64,000 nt of DNA from Corynebacterium pacaense (GTDB lineage: Bacteria; Actinomycetota; Actinomycetes; Mycobacteriales; Mycobacteriaceae). A program made the translations under genes and the position numbers. Below, one piece after another: positions 54,886 through 64,000 of the stretch (position 1 is its first letter; each line of letters begins with the position of its first letter). The notes under the pieces were generated by a model that saw nothing but the letters and a program-made list of their open reading frames with translations, ran no database searches and was not told where the DNA came from. The stretch covers positions 1,200,708 through 1,264,707 of the forward strand of contig NZ_LT821239.1 in the NCBI RefSeq assembly GCF_900169525.1, read 5' to 3'.

Positions 54886-57654
54886 TTACTCCTCCGGTGC
54901 GTCCAGCGGTACCGACACCGAGGTCGGATCCGCGATCTGGAACTTCTCCGCGGCCAGGGCGGCCACGGACTCGTCGATCTTGCCCTCGCGGGCGAGTCCG
55001 TTGAGGACCGCGACCACGATGGACTCCGCATCGATGTTGAAGTAGCGTCGGGCCGCGGGCCGGGTGTCGGAGAATCCGAAACCGTCCGCGCCGAGCACCG
55101 TGTAGTCCCCGGGGACCCATTCCCGGATCTGGTTCGGCAGATCGGTGGCGAAATCGGACACCGCGACGTAGGGGCCGGATGCCTGCTTGAGCTGGGTGGT
55201 CACGAAGGCCTCACCCACATCGCTGCCGGGGTGGCGGAGGAATTCGCGGTTGCGGCGGGCACCGTCGCGGGCCAGTTCCACCCAGGAGGTGGCGGAGAAG
55301 ATGTTCGCACGCACACCGTACTCGTCCCGGAGGATGTGCTGGGCCTTGATCGCCCACTGCATGCCGACACCGGAGGCGAGGATGGAGGCCTCGTGACCGG
55401 TTCCCTCACCCCTGGAGTAGAGGTAGATTCCCCTGTGCAGGCCCTCGACATCGAGATCCTCGGGCTCCGCCGGCTGCGGGACCGGCTCGTTGTAGATGGT
55501 GAGGTAGTAGATGACATTCTCACCCTTGCCCGGGCCGTACATGCGGTCGATGCCGCGGTGGACCAGGTGCGCGATCTCGTAGGAGAACGCCGGATCGTAG
55601 CTGAGGACACCCGGGTTGGTCGAGGCCAGGATCGGGGAGTGGCCGTCCATGTGCTGAAGGCCCTCGCCGGTCAGCGTGGTGCGTCCCGCGGTGGCGCCGA
55701 GGAGGAAGCCACGGGTCATCTGATCGGCTGCGGCCCAGATCGAGTCACCGGTGCGCTGGAAACCGAACATCGAGTAGAAGATGTACAGCGGGATCATGGC
55801 CTTGCCGTGGGTGGCGTAGGAGGTGCCCGCGGCGATGAAGGATGCCAGGGAACCGGCCTCATTGATGCCCTCATGGAGAATCTGACCGTCGCTGGCCTCA
55901 CGGTAGGACAGCATGAGGTCGTGATCGACGGGGACGTAGTTCTGGCCGTGCGGGTTGTAGATCTTGAGTGTCGGGAACCAGGAGTCCAGTCCGAAGGTGC
56001 GCGCCTCATCCGGGATGATCGGGACCAGGCGCTCGGCGAGGTTCTTGTCCCTCATGAGCTCCTTGAAGGTGCGCACGGTCGCCATCGTGGTGGCCACCTG
56101 CTGTTTGCCGGAGCCCTTGCGCACCGAACGCAGCTTGTCCAGCGGCGGAACGACCAGGGGTTCGTAGTTCTCCCGGCGTTCGGGAAGATAGCCGCCGAGT
56201 TCCTGGCGACGCCGCTGCATGTACTCGATTTCCTCGGTGTCATTGCCGGGGTGGTAGTACGGGGGCAGGTAGGGATCCTTCTCCAGTTCCTCGTCGGAGA
56301 TCGGGATGCCCTGCTTGTCGCGGAAGAGCTTGAGGTCCTCGAGGGTCAGCTTCTTCATCTGGTGGGTGGCGTTGCGGCCCTCGAAGTTGTGTCCGAGTCC
56401 GTATCCCTTGATGGTGTGGGCGAGGATGACCGTCGGGCGGTCCTTGGTCTCAAGGGCACGCTTGTAGGCTGCGTAGACCTTGCGGTAGTCGTGTCCACCG
56501 CGGGGCAGCTTCCAGATCTCCGCGTCGGTCATGTCCTCGACGAGCTTGGCGGTTCGTGGATCGCGGCCGAAGAAGTGCTCGCGGACATAGGCGCCGTCGT
56601 TGGCCTTGTAGGTCTGATAATCACCGTCGGAGGTGTTGTTCATCAGTTCGACGAGCGCGCCGTCCTTGTCCTTCTCCAGCAGCGCATCCCACTCGCGCCC
56701 CCAGACGACCTTGATCACGGACCAGCCGGCGCCGCGGAAGAAGGACTCCAGTTCCTGGATGATCTTGGTGTTTCCGCGCACCGGGCCGTCGAGACGCTGC
56801 AGGTTGCAGTTGACCACGAAGGTCAGGTTGTCCAGGTTGTTCAGTGCGGCCAGCTGGATGAGTCCGCGTGACTCGGGCTCATCCATCTCGCCGTCACCGA
56901 GGAACGCCCAGACGTGCTGATCGGAGGTGTCCTTGATGCCTCGGTTGTGCAGGTAGCGGTTGAAGCGCGCCTGGTAGATGGCATCCATCGGGCCGAGGCC
57001 CATGGACACCGTGGGGAACTCCCAGAACTTCTTCATTCCGTGCGGGTGCGGGTAGGAGGGGATGCCACCCTGCGGGCGGGAAACCTCCTGGCGGAATCCG
57101 TCGAGGTCGTCCTCGCTGAGACGTCCCTCCATGAAGGCGCGGGCGTACATGCCCGGCGAGGCGTGTCCCTGGAAGAAGATCTGGTCACCACCACCGGGGT
57201 GGTCCTTGCCGCGGAAGAAGTGGTTGAAGCCGACCTCGTAGAGTGGGGCGGCGCCGGCGTAGGTGGAGATGTGCCCGCCCACCCCGATCCCCGGACGTTG
57301 GGCGCGGTGGACCATGATGGCGGCGTTCCAGCGGATCCAGCGGCGGTAGCGCTTCTCAATTTCCTCGTCCCCCGGGAAGTCGGGTTCCATGGACGTGGGG
57401 ATCGTGTTGACGTAGTCCGTCGAGGTCATCGGCGGCAGTGAGACGCGTTTCGCGGAGGCCCGCTCCAGCAGCCGCAGCATCAGGTAACGGGCGCGCTCCG
57501 GGGATGAATCCTGAAGGAGTCCGTCGAGGGAGTCCATCCACTCATTGGTCTCCTCCGGATCGGCATCGTTGAGATAAGATGCAACGCCGTCGCGGATCAG
57601 CGCGAAGTTCGTGTCATCCGAGGGCTTGCCACCAAGTTTTGCTTGATCGGCCAT
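54886..57654 (-). CDS. aceE: Pyruvate dehydrogenase E1 component (homodimeric)
   Basis: A 922-residue thiamine-diphosphate enzyme that decarboxylates pyruvate and passes acetyl groups to the E2 subunits of the pyruvate dehydrogenase complex. The ThDP motif is [12 protein letters not shown] through [31 protein letters not shown] and [20 protein letters not shown] are strongly conserved. ATG 57654 ([10 protein letters not shown]) is six bases after AGGAGGTGTGG, and the GTG at 57660 is too close to it. The length equals that of the C. glutamicum enzyme. In corynebacteria transcription is controlled by several regulators acting in the long upstream region. Confidence 0.97.
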   Translation of the reverse strand: MADQAKLGGKPSDDTNFALIRDGVASYLNDADPEETNEWMDSLDGLLQDSSPERARYLMLRLLERASAKRVSLPPMTSTDYVNTIPTSMEPDFPGDEEIEKRYRRWIRWNAAIMVHRAQRPGIGVGGHISTYAGAAPLYEVGFNHFFRGKDHPGGGDQIFFQGHASPGMYARAFMEGRLSEDDLDGFRQEVSRPQGGIPSYPHPHGMKKFWEFPTVSMGLGPMDAIYQARFNRYLHNRGIKDTSDQHVWAFLGDGEMDEPESRGLIQLAALNNLDNLTFVVNCNLQRLDGPVRGNTKIIQELESFFRGAGWSVIKVVWGREWDALLEKDKDGALVELMNNTSDGDYQTYKANDGAYVREHFFGRDPRTAKLVEDMTDAEIWKLPRGGHDYRKVYAAYKRALETKDRPTVILAHTIKGYGLGHNFEGRNATHQMKKLTLEDLKLFRDKQGIPISDEELEKDPYLPPYYHPGNDTEEIEYMQRRRQELGGYLPERRENYEPLVVPPLDKLRSVRKGSGKQQVATTMATVRTFKELMRDKNLAERLVPIIPDEARTFGLDSWFPTLKIYNPHGQNYVPVDHDLMLSYREASDGQILHEGINEAGSLASFIAAGTSYATHGKAMIPLYIFYSMFGFQRTGDSIWAAADQMTRGFLLGATAGRTTLTGEGLQHMDGHSPILASTNPGVLSYDPAFSYEIAHLVHRGIDRMYGPGKGENVIYYLTIYNEPVPQPAEPEDLDVEGLHRGIYLYSRGEGTGHEASILASGVGMQWAIKAQHILRDEYGVRANIFSATSWVELARDGARRNREFLRHPGSDVGEAFVTTQLKQASGPYVAVSDFATDLPNQIREWVPGDYTVLGADGFGFSDTRPAARRYFNIDAESIVVAVLNGLAREGKIDESVAALAAEKFQIADPTSVSVPLDAPEE

Positions 57655-57667
57655 TTCCACACCTCCT

Positions 57668-58306
57668 GTTGGAATGTTTGTTTTCGTTCATGCGGTCAGT
57701 TGCCCGACAAGAACCGGCAAAGATGGGGTACCGCCTGGAGCTGGACGTAGGGAACAGCACTCAGCGTCTCGCATCTTCCCGGAATTCAACGCACAAGTCA
57801 TTTCCCAGAATACGCGGGATTGCTCCGGAGGCCGCACCGGTACCCCGGCAGTGAGGTTGCAGCGGTACACCGGTGGAGCGGCACCGGGCTTTACAAGATA
57901 TCTCACGCTCGGCCTTGATGTGATCTATGACGCGGGTTGACCACTGTGTTCGAGTGGACGGGACGTGGGAGGTGAAAGTTCGCAAAGTTAACAAAAAGTC
58001 TAGTCGGCGTTTGCAGGGGTGGTAGGAGTTGTCGGAATGCTGTGAGCTTTCTCTCACCCCGTGGTTCGCGGTGTCCGGGTGGGGAATAAAAGGCCGTTTT
58101 CATGTCACGAATGAGGTCGATGATTGCCCAGTTCCGTGCCGCTTTTTCAACGCCGGACCCAAAATAATCCATTTAAGTCTGGGAAAACCATAGGGGGAGA
58201 CGGTATTGTGCATTGCGTATAAAGGAAATACGTCTCTTCCGGAGCCGATTGCCGCACAGCGTGGCCGAACTCCGGCGGGGCACTATCTATCAGGAGGAAC
58301 ATTACA
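57668..58306. promoter_or_regulatory. Long divergent regulatory gap between aceE and the DUF3052 gene
   Basis: About 640 bp carry no convincing gene. Around 57975-57999 is GTTCGCAAAGTTAACAAA, whose reverse (AACTTTGCGAA) resembles the RamB box. TGTGATCTATGAC near 57919 has one GlxR half-site with the TA centre. A TATCTT-like -10 for aceE lies near 57898 on the minus strand, and GAGGAAC (58292-58298) precedes the rightward gene. These are candidates by eye only. Confidence 0.4.
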
Positions 58307-58741
58307 GTGGCCGACGCTCCGGGCGCAGTCAAGCAGGGTGCCCAGGATTATGCTCAACTCCTCGGCATCCAATCGGGCCATTCCGTCCAGGAAGTTGGCT
58401 GGGATAACGATTGCGATTCGCTGATCAGTGAATCCATCGAGGACGTCATCGGTGAGGAACTCCTCGATGAAGAAACCGACGAGCTGTGTGATGTCGTGCT
58501 GCTCTGGTGGCGCGAGAGCGATGGGGATCTCGTTGACGGCCTCGTGGATTGCATCCGCTCGCTCGCGGACAACGGTCGAATCTGGCTCCTTAGCCCGGGT
58601 GCTGGCAAGCCGGAGGCGCTCGCCTCCGGGGTCATTTCCGAATCCGCACAACTGGCGGGACTGGTCCAGACCAAGGCGGAACGGCTCGGTGAGTGGCAGG
58701 GCTCCTGCCTGGTCCAGCGGGGCACCAAGAAGATCGTCTAG
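58307..58741 (+). CDS. DUF3052 family protein
   Basis: A 144-residue cytoplasmic protein of the actinobacterial DUF3052 family (Rv2239c-like), with LGIQSGHSVQEVGWDNDCD, SIEDVIGEELLD and EWQGSCLVQRGTKK. The start is GTG 58307, with AGGAGG at 58291-58296. The gene sits next to aceE, divergently, as in mycobacteria, so a link to central metabolism or its regulation is possible, but the function is unknown. Confidence 0.85.
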   Translation: MADAPGAVKQGAQDYAQLLGIQSGHSVQEVGWDNDCDSLISESIEDVIGEELLDEETDELCDVVLLWWRESDGDLVDGLVDCIRSLADNGRIWLLSPGAGKPEALASGVISESAQLAGLVQTKAERLGEWQGSCLVQRGTKKIV

Positions 58742-58852
58742 TCCCGGCCCCGCAGGTGACCTGCGGTTTCCGCGTCGCCGTCACCTTGTGTTAACATTTC
58801 AACCGGTGATTTCGGGCCACCACGAGCAGAGGTGTGGCCCGGGGTTGCGTGC

Positions 58853-58928
58853 GCGCCTTTAGCTCAGCTGGAAGAGCAGCTGGTTTACACCCAGCAGGTC
58901 GGCGGTTCGAGCCCGTCAGGGCGCACCA
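58853..58928 (+). tRNA. tRNA-Val (anticodon TAC)
   Basis: The cloverleaf has acceptor GCGCCTT/AGGGCGC with discriminator A and encoded CCA (58926-58928). The D-arm is GCTC...GAGC, the anticodon stem GCTGG/CCAGC encloses TTTACAC (anticodon TAC), and the T-arm carries GGTTCGAGCCC. It is the only one of the three tRNAs here with an encoded CCA. Confidence 0.96.
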
Positions 58929-59098
58929 TTGTTGAAGCAGGTCAGGACAGGTTTTGCATTAACCGTCCCGGCCTGTTTTCTTGTTCGCGGGCACAATCCG
59001 CCCACATCAGGGGGCATGATCGACCGGGCACACGATCCCGACGCTTCCGCTACATTGAGATGGTCAACCCTGTTCAAGTCCGAGGAGCCCGATCTCCG

Positions 59099-60052
59099 AT
59101 GCACAGAGTAGCCGGAATTGCAGCCGGAGTGGCAGCCGACCGCATCATCGCCGACCCCTCGGGTCCCTTCCATCCCGTCGCGATGTTCGGAGCCTACGCA
59201 TCCGAGCTGGAGAAGCGTCTCTACGCACCGTCCCGGACCCGCGGGGCGCTGTTCTGGGCGGCCGCGGTCCTGCCCCCGGTGGTCCTCAGCGCGGTCATCG
59301 CGCGCCGCGCCCCGGCGCTAGCCACGGCGGTGGCGCTGTGGGCCTGCCTGGGCGGCTCGATGCTTGAGGACACCGGACTCCGGATGGCCGCGCGCCTGGA
59401 GGAGGGCGACATCGACGGTGCCCGGGAACTCGTGCCCTGGCTGTGCTCGAGGGATCCGGAGCTTCTCGACGCCGCGGGCATGGCTCGCGCCACTGTGGAG
59501 TCACTGGCGGAGAACACCAGCGACGCGGCGATCGCGACGCTGTTCTGGGCCGGCGTGGGTGGGGCGCCCGCGGTGGTCGCGCACCGCTGCATCAACACCC
59601 TCGATGCCATGGTTGGCTACCGCAACAGCCGCTACCGCGACTTCGGTTGGGCATCGGCGAGAATCGACGATCTCGCCGCGTGGTTGCCCGCACGCCTCAC
59701 CGCGGGTGTCCACACCGCGCTGGCAGCCCTGCACGGCAACGGTGCGGAGGCGGTTCGCGCGTGGCGCGAGGACGCGCCGGCGCACCCCAGCCCCAACGCC
59801 GGACCGGTGGAGGCGACTGCCGCCGCGGCACTGGGGGTGCGGCTCGGCGGGTTGACCGTCTATGGTCACGGCGCGGAGCTGCGACCGGTCATGGGCCGGG
59901 GCGGGGACCCGGACGTGGCGACGGTGCGCCGGGCGGTGTCGTTGTCCCGGACAACGCAGATCGCCAGCACCCTGATTGCAGTGGTGCTGGCGGCCGGGGC
60001 ACGGAAGGTGCGTCAGAAGCGTTCCTCGTGTCGCTTGTTGAAGTGCGAGTAG
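59099..60052 (+). CDS. cobD: Adenosylcobinamide-phosphate synthase (CobD/CbiB)
   Basis: A 317-residue membrane enzyme that attaches aminopropanol phosphate to adenosylcobyric acid in cobalamin synthesis. Family motifs include AADRIIADPSGPFHPVAMFG, DTGLRMAARLEEGD, ATVESLAENTSDAAIATLFW and the DGVIAPLF-equivalent region before NTLDAMVGYRN, plus HPSPNAGPVEATAAAALGVRLGG. ATG 59099 follows GAGGAG. Its stop lies inside the end of the opposing SURF1 gene (40-bp overlap). cobC lies a few genes downstream, as in M. tuberculosis. Confidence 0.92.
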   Translation: MHRVAGIAAGVAADRIIADPSGPFHPVAMFGAYASELEKRLYAPSRTRGALFWAAAVLPPVVLSAVIARRAPALATAVALWACLGGSMLEDTGLRMAARLEEGDIDGARELVPWLCSRDPELLDAAGMARATVESLAENTSDAAIATLFWAGVGGAPAVVAHRCINTLDAMVGYRNSRYRDFGWASARIDDLAAWLPARLTAGVHTALAALHGNGAEAVRAWREDAPAHPSPNAGPVEATAAAALGVRLGGLTVYGHGAELRPVMGRGGDPDVATVRRAVSLSRTTQIASTLIAVVLAAGARKVRQKRSSCRLLKCE

Positions 60053-60972
60053 TGATCCGGGTGCTGATCACCGTAGCGGGATCGACGGCGCACCTGCGAG
60101 ACGGTGGGGGTCTCCTCCGCTGGTGTGGCCTCGGTGACGGTGGTCGCTGACATCTCGGCGCGCTCGGCCCTGTCACGGCGCCGCTCGCGCAGCTCCGCCC
60201 AGATGAAGTATCCCAGTCCCAGGGGTGCCATGATTCCGAAGGCGATCCACTGGAACCCGTAGGACAGGTGACTGCCCCGGTCCAGTTGGGGAATCGGCAT
60301 GGGGGTCAGGACACCGGGCTCTCCCTCAGCCAGCTGGACGTAATCCTCCCCGAGATCAAGGCCCGTCAACTCACCGATCTGCCCGGTGTTGATTCCATAA
60401 ACCTGCTGGTAGCCGGCATCACTCATGGGAGCGGAACCCGGGACCCTCTCATTCTTGCGGAGGAAACCGACGACGGTGACATCACCCGAGGGCGCCGCCT
60501 GCATCTCCGGAACCACATTGCCCTTCGAGGGCATGTAGCCGCGGTTGACCAGGACGACGCGGCCTCCGTCGAGCTGAAAGGGGACCAGCGATTGGTACGC
60601 GGGGTTGTCAGCGACCGGGCGCAGGCGCAGCAGCACCTCGTCACCGGGCAGATAGTGGCCGGTCAGTGAGACGCGGTACCACTCGTTGTCATCGGCGACG
60701 GTGCCGTCGGCGTCGACAAGCTCGGAATAGGGGACCACCTCGTTGCTGAAACCCTCCTGGATCTGGTGGTTCCTGCTGGTGATATCGGCGTCCTTATTCA
60801 ACTGCCACGGGGCGAGCATGGTGATCGCCGCATAGGAGAACGCCACGATCAGGACCGCCGAGATCAGCCAGCCGGGCGTGAGAAAGGCCCGAAGGCCCTT
60901 TCCCCGGGGCCTGCGGCTGCTGCTGTCGGAACCGTGATCTTTTCCCTGTTCCCTGGTTTTCACACCCATCAC
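60013..60972 (-). CDS. SURF1 family protein
   Basis: A 319-residue protein with the SURF1 layout: an N-terminal membrane helix (FLTPGWLISAVLIVAFSYAA), a large extracytoplasmic domain with FQLDGGRVVLVNRGYMPS, and a second helix (LSYGFQWIAFGIMAPLGLGYF) near residue 250. The tail is charged and includes HPDHYSHFNKRHEE. SURF1 helps assemble cytochrome aa3 oxidase, inserting heme a. The tail overlaps cobD by 40 bp in the convergent direction. Confidence 0.92.
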   Translation of the reverse strand: MMGVKTREQGKDHGSDSSSRRPRGKGLRAFLTPGWLISAVLIVAFSYAAITMLAPWQLNKDADITSRNHQIQEGFSNEVVPYSELVDADGTVADDNEWYRVSLTGHYLPGDEVLLRLRPVADNPAYQSLVPFQLDGGRVVLVNRGYMPSKGNVVPEMQAAPSGDVTVVGFLRKNERVPGSAPMSDAGYQQVYGINTGQIGELTGLDLGEDYVQLAEGEPGVLTPMPIPQLDRGSHLSYGFQWIAFGIMAPLGLGYFIWAELRERRRDRAERAEMSATTVTEATPAEETPTVSQVRRRSRYGDQHPDHYSHFNKRHEERF

Positions 60973-60996
60973 CTTAGATCCAGTTTCCCCGATCGC

Positions 60997-61496
60997 CTAA
61001 GTGCGCGACTCAGTGTGATCGATCACCCACCGGAGGATTCCAGGGACGGCATCCTCGATGTTTTCTCTGGTGAGTGCGAAATCGGAGTCGGTTCCGTAGT
61101 AGGGATCCGCCACGTCGTCGGTCGGTTCCGACTCCGGATCGAAGGACCTCAGCAGACGGATCTTCTCATTCGGTGCACCTGTGGCCGCCAGCTCATGGGC
61201 GTGGCCGGAATCCAGCGCGATGAACAGATCGGCGCGCATGTGCTCGGGGCCGAGCTGGGCGGCGCGGTGCGCCGCGCCGTCATAGCCGTGCCGCGACAGT
61301 TCGGCCACCGCCCGGCGGTCGGCGGGTTGACCGACTGCCAGTCACCCATGCCGCAGGAGGAGAAGATCACCTGATCGCCGAGGCCGGCCTCCTCCGCACG
61401 GCTGCGCGTGATGATCTCCGCCATCGGTGAGCGGCAGATGTTTCCGGTGCAGACGAACACCACCTCCAGCGGGCGGGTTGGTTCAGGACCATTCAT
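60997..61496 (-). pseudogene. ptpA: Low-molecular-weight protein tyrosine phosphatase, frameshifted
   Basis: From ATG 61496 the first frame gives VVFVCTGNICRSPMAE (nucleophile Cys16, Arg22) up to GMGDWQ. The rest (VAELSRHGYDGAAHRAAQLG, then VADPYYGTD with the acid aspartate) runs in another frame. Adding one base around 61335-61337 (TGG-CAx-GTC) restores W-x-V-G-Q-P-A-D and a full-length protein of about 166 residues. As in M. tuberculosis the gene sits between the SURF1 and HAD genes and overlaps the HAD stop by 14 bp. Whether the gene is truly inactive depends on read support. Confidence 0.87.
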
Positions 61497-62139
61497 GGAT
61501 GATCTCCTCGAGCTGCTCAGGTGTCTCCGCGATATACCGGGCGCGTGCCCATTCCTCCGGGGTTCCATAGCCCCAGGTGACTGCGACGCAGTCGATGCCG
61601 AACTCCGTGGATCCCTCGATGTCGTGCTCACGGTCGCCGATCATGAGCACCCGCTCGTGATCGTCGAGGCCCACCGAATCGATCACATGCCGGATCACCT
61701 GGGCCTTGCCCCGACGCGGCCCCTTCTCCTGGGCGGCACCGAGAAAGTCGAAGAGATCGAACATGTCGAACTTGCGCAGCACCTTCTCGGCGAAGAACTC
61801 GCCCTTGGAGGTCGCGGTGCACAGGCGGTACCCCTGCTCCCTCAGTCTGATCAGCAGCTGGCGCATCCCGGGAAACGCGGATGACATGTCCCAGCCGACC
61901 CTGCCGTAGTCCTCCAGGTAGATCGCCAGGCCGCGCTTCGCCTGCTCCGGGCTCATACCCAGATCCTGCAGGGTCCATTCCATCGGTGGTCCGGGGACCC
62001 GGGCGATCCGCTCCTCCCCGGGGACCTCCCAGTCCATCGCCCTGAGGGTGTGCAGAAACGAGGCGCGGATGCCGGGAAAGGAATCCACGAGCGTGCCGTC
62101 TAGATCGAAAAGCAGGGTTTTCTGATTCTGTTCATTCAC
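61483..62139 (-). CDS. HAD-family phosphatase (phosphoglycolate phosphatase-like)
   Basis: A 218-residue HAD hydrolase: motif I KTLLFDLDGTLVDSF, a helical cap, motif II LCTATSKGEFF, lysine in FLGAAQEKGPRRGKAQ and motif IV VLMIGDREHDIEGS. It is of the Gph/5'-nucleotidase type. GTG 62139 is preferred since longer starts run into the divergent cobC promoter. In M. tuberculosis a HAD gene lies at the same position near cobC. The substrate is unknown. Confidence 0.88.
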   Translation of the reverse strand: MNEQNQKTLLFDLDGTLVDSFPGIRASFLHTLRAMDWEVPGEERIARVPGPPMEWTLQDLGMSPEQAKRGLAIYLEDYGRVGWDMSSAFPGMRQLLIRLREQGYRLCTATSKGEFFAEKVLRKFDMFDLFDFLGAAQEKGPRRGKAQVIRHVIDSVGLDDHERVLMIGDREHDIEGSTEFGIDCVAVTWGYGTPEEWARARYIAETPEQLEEIIHEWS

Positions 62140-62164
62140 GGTCACCACTCTGCCAGAAAGTAGT

Positions 62165-63223
62165 ATGAATGTGGTGAGTGTCAACAGTGGTCATCCCCTC
62201 CGCTATCACGGTGATCAGGCGGCAGCCGGGGCGAGGCTGGATTTCGCCGTCAACGTGGTCTCGCCCTCGCCCCCGGAATGGCTGCAGCGGGTCCTCATCG
62301 ATGAGATTCCGCGGCTGGGTTCCTACCCGCCCGCAGAGCTGCAGCGTCGTGCGGTGGCCGCGGTGGCGGCCGGGGTGGGCGTCGACAAGCACGACGTGCT
62401 GCTGCTCAACGGTGCCGCGGAGGGCTTTTCACTATTGTCGCGTCTGCAGCCGCGCAGTGCGGTGGTGCTTCATCCCGGATTCACGGAACCACAGGCGTGT
62501 CTGGAGGATGCCGGGGTCACGGTCGGGGAGGTGATCATGTCCGCCCCCTACACCCTGGACACCGTCGCCGTTGATGAGGCCGCGGACATGGTGGTCATCG
62601 GAAACCCCACCAATCCCACCGGGGTGCTGCATCCGGTTGACCAGCTCAGCGCACTGGCGCGCCCGGGGAGGTTCCTGGTCGTGGATGAGGCCTTCCTCGA
62701 TGTCACCGGAGGTGAATCCATGGCTTCGCTGGTCGGAAGGCTGCCCGGTCTAATCGTCCTGCGGAGTCTGACCAAGACCTGGTCGATCGCGGGGTTGAGA
62801 TGTGGTTTCCTCATCGCCGATCCGCAGACGGTGGACAGGCTCGCGGCCTTCCGCCCGCACTGGCCGCTGGGCACGCTGCAGCTTGCGGCGATGATCGCGG
62901 TGATGGATCGGGGAGGGGAGTTTCTCCCCGGGATCAGCGCGGACATCGCGGCGCAGCGTGCGGACATGGTCGCATCCCTGGGTGCGGCGGGTTTCCACGT
63001 CCACCCCTCCCGGGCGCCCTATCTTCTGGTCAACCCGCCCGGGGACGCGGAGGGGCTGCGGCTCGGACTGGCGGCACGGGGCATCGCGGTGCGTCGATGC
63101 GATACTTTTCCTGGGCTAGACTCAAGGTTCTGGCGCCTGGCGGTGCGTCCGCCGGAGCAGGTGGACGCACTGCTGGAGGCCGTGGAAGAACTGACCCGTG
63201 TTAAGGACGTGAGACGTGAGTGA
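62165..63223 (+). CDS. cobC: Aminotransferase/decarboxylase CobC (cobalamin-associated, HisC-like)
   Basis: A 352-residue fold-type I PLP enzyme. The Schiff-base lysine lies in LRSLTKTWSIAGLRCGF; VVIGNPTNPTG and FLVVDEAFLDV mark the cofactor pocket. CobC/CobD-type enzymes make aminopropanol phosphate for the cobalamin nucleotide loop, consistent with the nearby cobD. Its similarity to HisC means that histidinol-phosphate activity cannot be excluded. The start is ATG 62165; the following NIF3 gene overlaps by 8 bp. Confidence 0.87.
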   Translation: MNVVSVNSGHPLRYHGDQAAAGARLDFAVNVVSPSPPEWLQRVLIDEIPRLGSYPPAELQRRAVAAVAAGVGVDKHDVLLLNGAAEGFSLLSRLQPRSAVVLHPGFTEPQACLEDAGVTVGEVIMSAPYTLDTVAVDEAADMVVIGNPTNPTGVLHPVDQLSALARPGRFLVVDEAFLDVTGGESMASLVGRLPGLIVLRSLTKTWSIAGLRCGFLIADPQTVDRLAAFRPHWPLGTLQLAAMIAVMDRGGEFLPGISADIAAQRADMVASLGAAGFHVHPSRAPYLLVNPPGDAEGLRLGLAARGIAVRRCDTFPGLDSRFWRLAVRPPEQVDALLEAVEELTRVKDVRRE

Positions 63224-64000
63224 ACTGACCGTCGGCGGAATCCGAGAGATCATGGATGCGGCCTACCCGCCCGCGCTGGCCGAGAGCTGGGACAGGGTCG
63301 GCTTGATCTGCGGCGACCCGGAGAATCCGGTACGCAGGGTGGCACTGGCACTGGACTGCACCCAGGAGGTCGCCCAGCGGGCGGTGGACATCGGCGCGGA
63401 CATGCTCATCATCCACCATCCGCTCCTGCTGCGCGGGGTCACCTCGGTTGCCGCGGATGAACCGAAGGGCAGGGTGCTGCACACCCTGATCCGGGGCGGG
63501 GTGGCGCTGTTCTCCGCACACACCAACGCCGATTCCGCCCGTCCCGGGGTCAATGACAAGCTCGCGGAACTGGTCGGTATAACCCCCGGCCGCCCCATCT
63601 CCCCGCGCTACCTCGGTGGATTGGACAAATGGGGCGTGCATGTTCCGGGCAAGGATGCGGCCCAGGTGAAAAGAAGGCTTTTCGACGCCGGCGCAGGCAC
63701 CATCGGCGACTACAGCGAGTGCACCTTCGAGGTGGAGGGCACCGGACAGTTCCGCCCCCTCGAGGGGGCGAACCTCACCGAGGGGGAGCCTGATGAGCTT
63801 TTCCGCGCACCGGAGCTGCGCATTGAGTTCGTCGCGCCGCGCCACCTGCGCGACACCCTCATCGACGTACTCCGCGAACAGCACCCCTACGAGGAACCCG
63901 CCTTCGACATCGTGGGCATGGAATCGACAATCCCCCTCGACAGTGCCTTCGGGCTCGGCAGGGTGGGCGAGCTGCCCGAGGCGATGCGCCTTGCGGACTT
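63216..64000 (+). CDS. NIF3/YbgI-family dinuclear-metal protein, 3' end outside window
   Basis: The 261 residues visible from GTG 63216 (MSELTVGGIREIMDAAYPPA) show the NIF3 family core: ESWDRVGLICGD, LIIHHPLLLRGV with metal-binding histidines, and SAHTNADSARPGVNDKLAEL. An inserted domain in the middle is typical of the long (about 370-residue) Gram-positive form. The frame is open to the end. Function is uncertain; it has been called GTP cyclohydrolase type 1-like without firm proof. It overlaps cobC by 8 bp, the same order as Rv2231c-Rv2230c. Confidence 0.9.
   Translation, partial: MSELTVGGIREIMDAAYPPALAESWDRVGLICGDPENPVRRVALALDCTQEVAQRAVDIGADMLIIHHPLLLRGVTSVAADEPKGRVLHTLIRGGVALFSAHTNADSARPGVNDKLAELVGITPGRPISPRYLGGLDKWGVHVPGKDAAQVKRRLFDAGAGTIGDYSECTFEVEGTGQFRPLEGANLTEGEPDELFRAPELRIEFVAPRHLRDTLIDVLREQHPYEEPAFDIVGMESTIPLDSAFGLGRVGELPEAMRLAD

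Noticed and set aside
58041-58060. TGTGA...TCAC upstream of aceE as a full GlxR site
   Set aside because: The half-sites are eight bases apart rather than six, and the second arm is TCTCA at the correct spacing, so the match is partial.

Overview
This is a high-GC actinobacterial chromosome segment, almost certainly from a Corynebacterium. Gene content and order match what is known of the C. glutamicum neighbourhood: malQ / fadD-type ligase / hemW-hrcA-dnaJ-rsmE-phoH-ybeY-CNNM-era-recO-uppS / zur and ArsR regulator / glyS / dgt / glmS / dnaG / acyl carrier protein / ABC transporter / aceE. The right end matches the mycobacterial cobD-SURF1-ptpA-HAD-cobC-NIF3 block. The genus call is inferred from family recognition and synteny; no database search was run.

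Layout. (1) 1-6836: partial ABC exporter, 4-alpha-glucanotransferase, long-chain acyl-CoA synthetase and three uncharacterised proteins. (2) 6921-16573: a conserved housekeeping run for stress and ribosome assembly (hemW, hrcA, dnaJ, rsmE, phoH, ybeY, CNNM/CorC-type protein, era, recO, uppS), mostly abutting or overlapping. (3) 16607-20045: ferritin-like/VIT1 metal transporter, then a GntR regulator with an amino-acid permease whose frame is broken. (4) 20042-27641: zinc regulators (zur and an ArsR protein), glyS, two related small proteins, a TPM-domain/coiled-coil membrane protein, a DUF218 protein and dgt. (5) 27863-31041: mannitol uptake and oxidation (mtlA-mtlD), an apparent accessory insertion between dgt and glmS. 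(6) 31185-38489: glmS, a barstar-like inhibitor with a secreted guanyl-specific RNase gene broken by a perfect 46-bp tandem duplication, dnaG with a degenerate zinc site, a GH15 hydrolase and two tRNAs. (7) 38570-48771: secreted GH183-type arabinanase candidate, TetR/aldehyde dehydrogenase unit, two esterase-like hydrolases, a ~170-bp direct repeat, and a lipid/phosphatase-like group (App1-type phosphatase, HAD phosphatase, acyl carrier protein, alpha/beta hydrolase). (8) 48915-57654: TrpXYZ-type ABC transporter, membrane transhydrogenase pntAB, and aceE preceded by a long regulatory gap. (9) 58307-64000: DUF3052 protein, tRNA-Val, cobD, SURF1, a frameshifted low-molecular-weight tyrosine phosphatase, HAD phosphatase, cobC and the start of a NIF3-family gene.

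How the genes fit together: central carbon (malQ, mtlAD, glmS, aceE, pntAB) is interleaved with cell-envelope turnover (uppS, GH183 candidate, glmS) and RNA/ribosome quality control. Three genes are disrupted: the permease and the phosphatase by apparent single-base losses, the RNase by the 46-bp duplication. The RNase case is the most interesting because losing one repeat copy exactly restores a complete secreted RNase beside its presumed inhibitor, which is the geometry of a phase-variable switch. I saw no CRISPR array, insertion sequence, prophage or rRNA operon.
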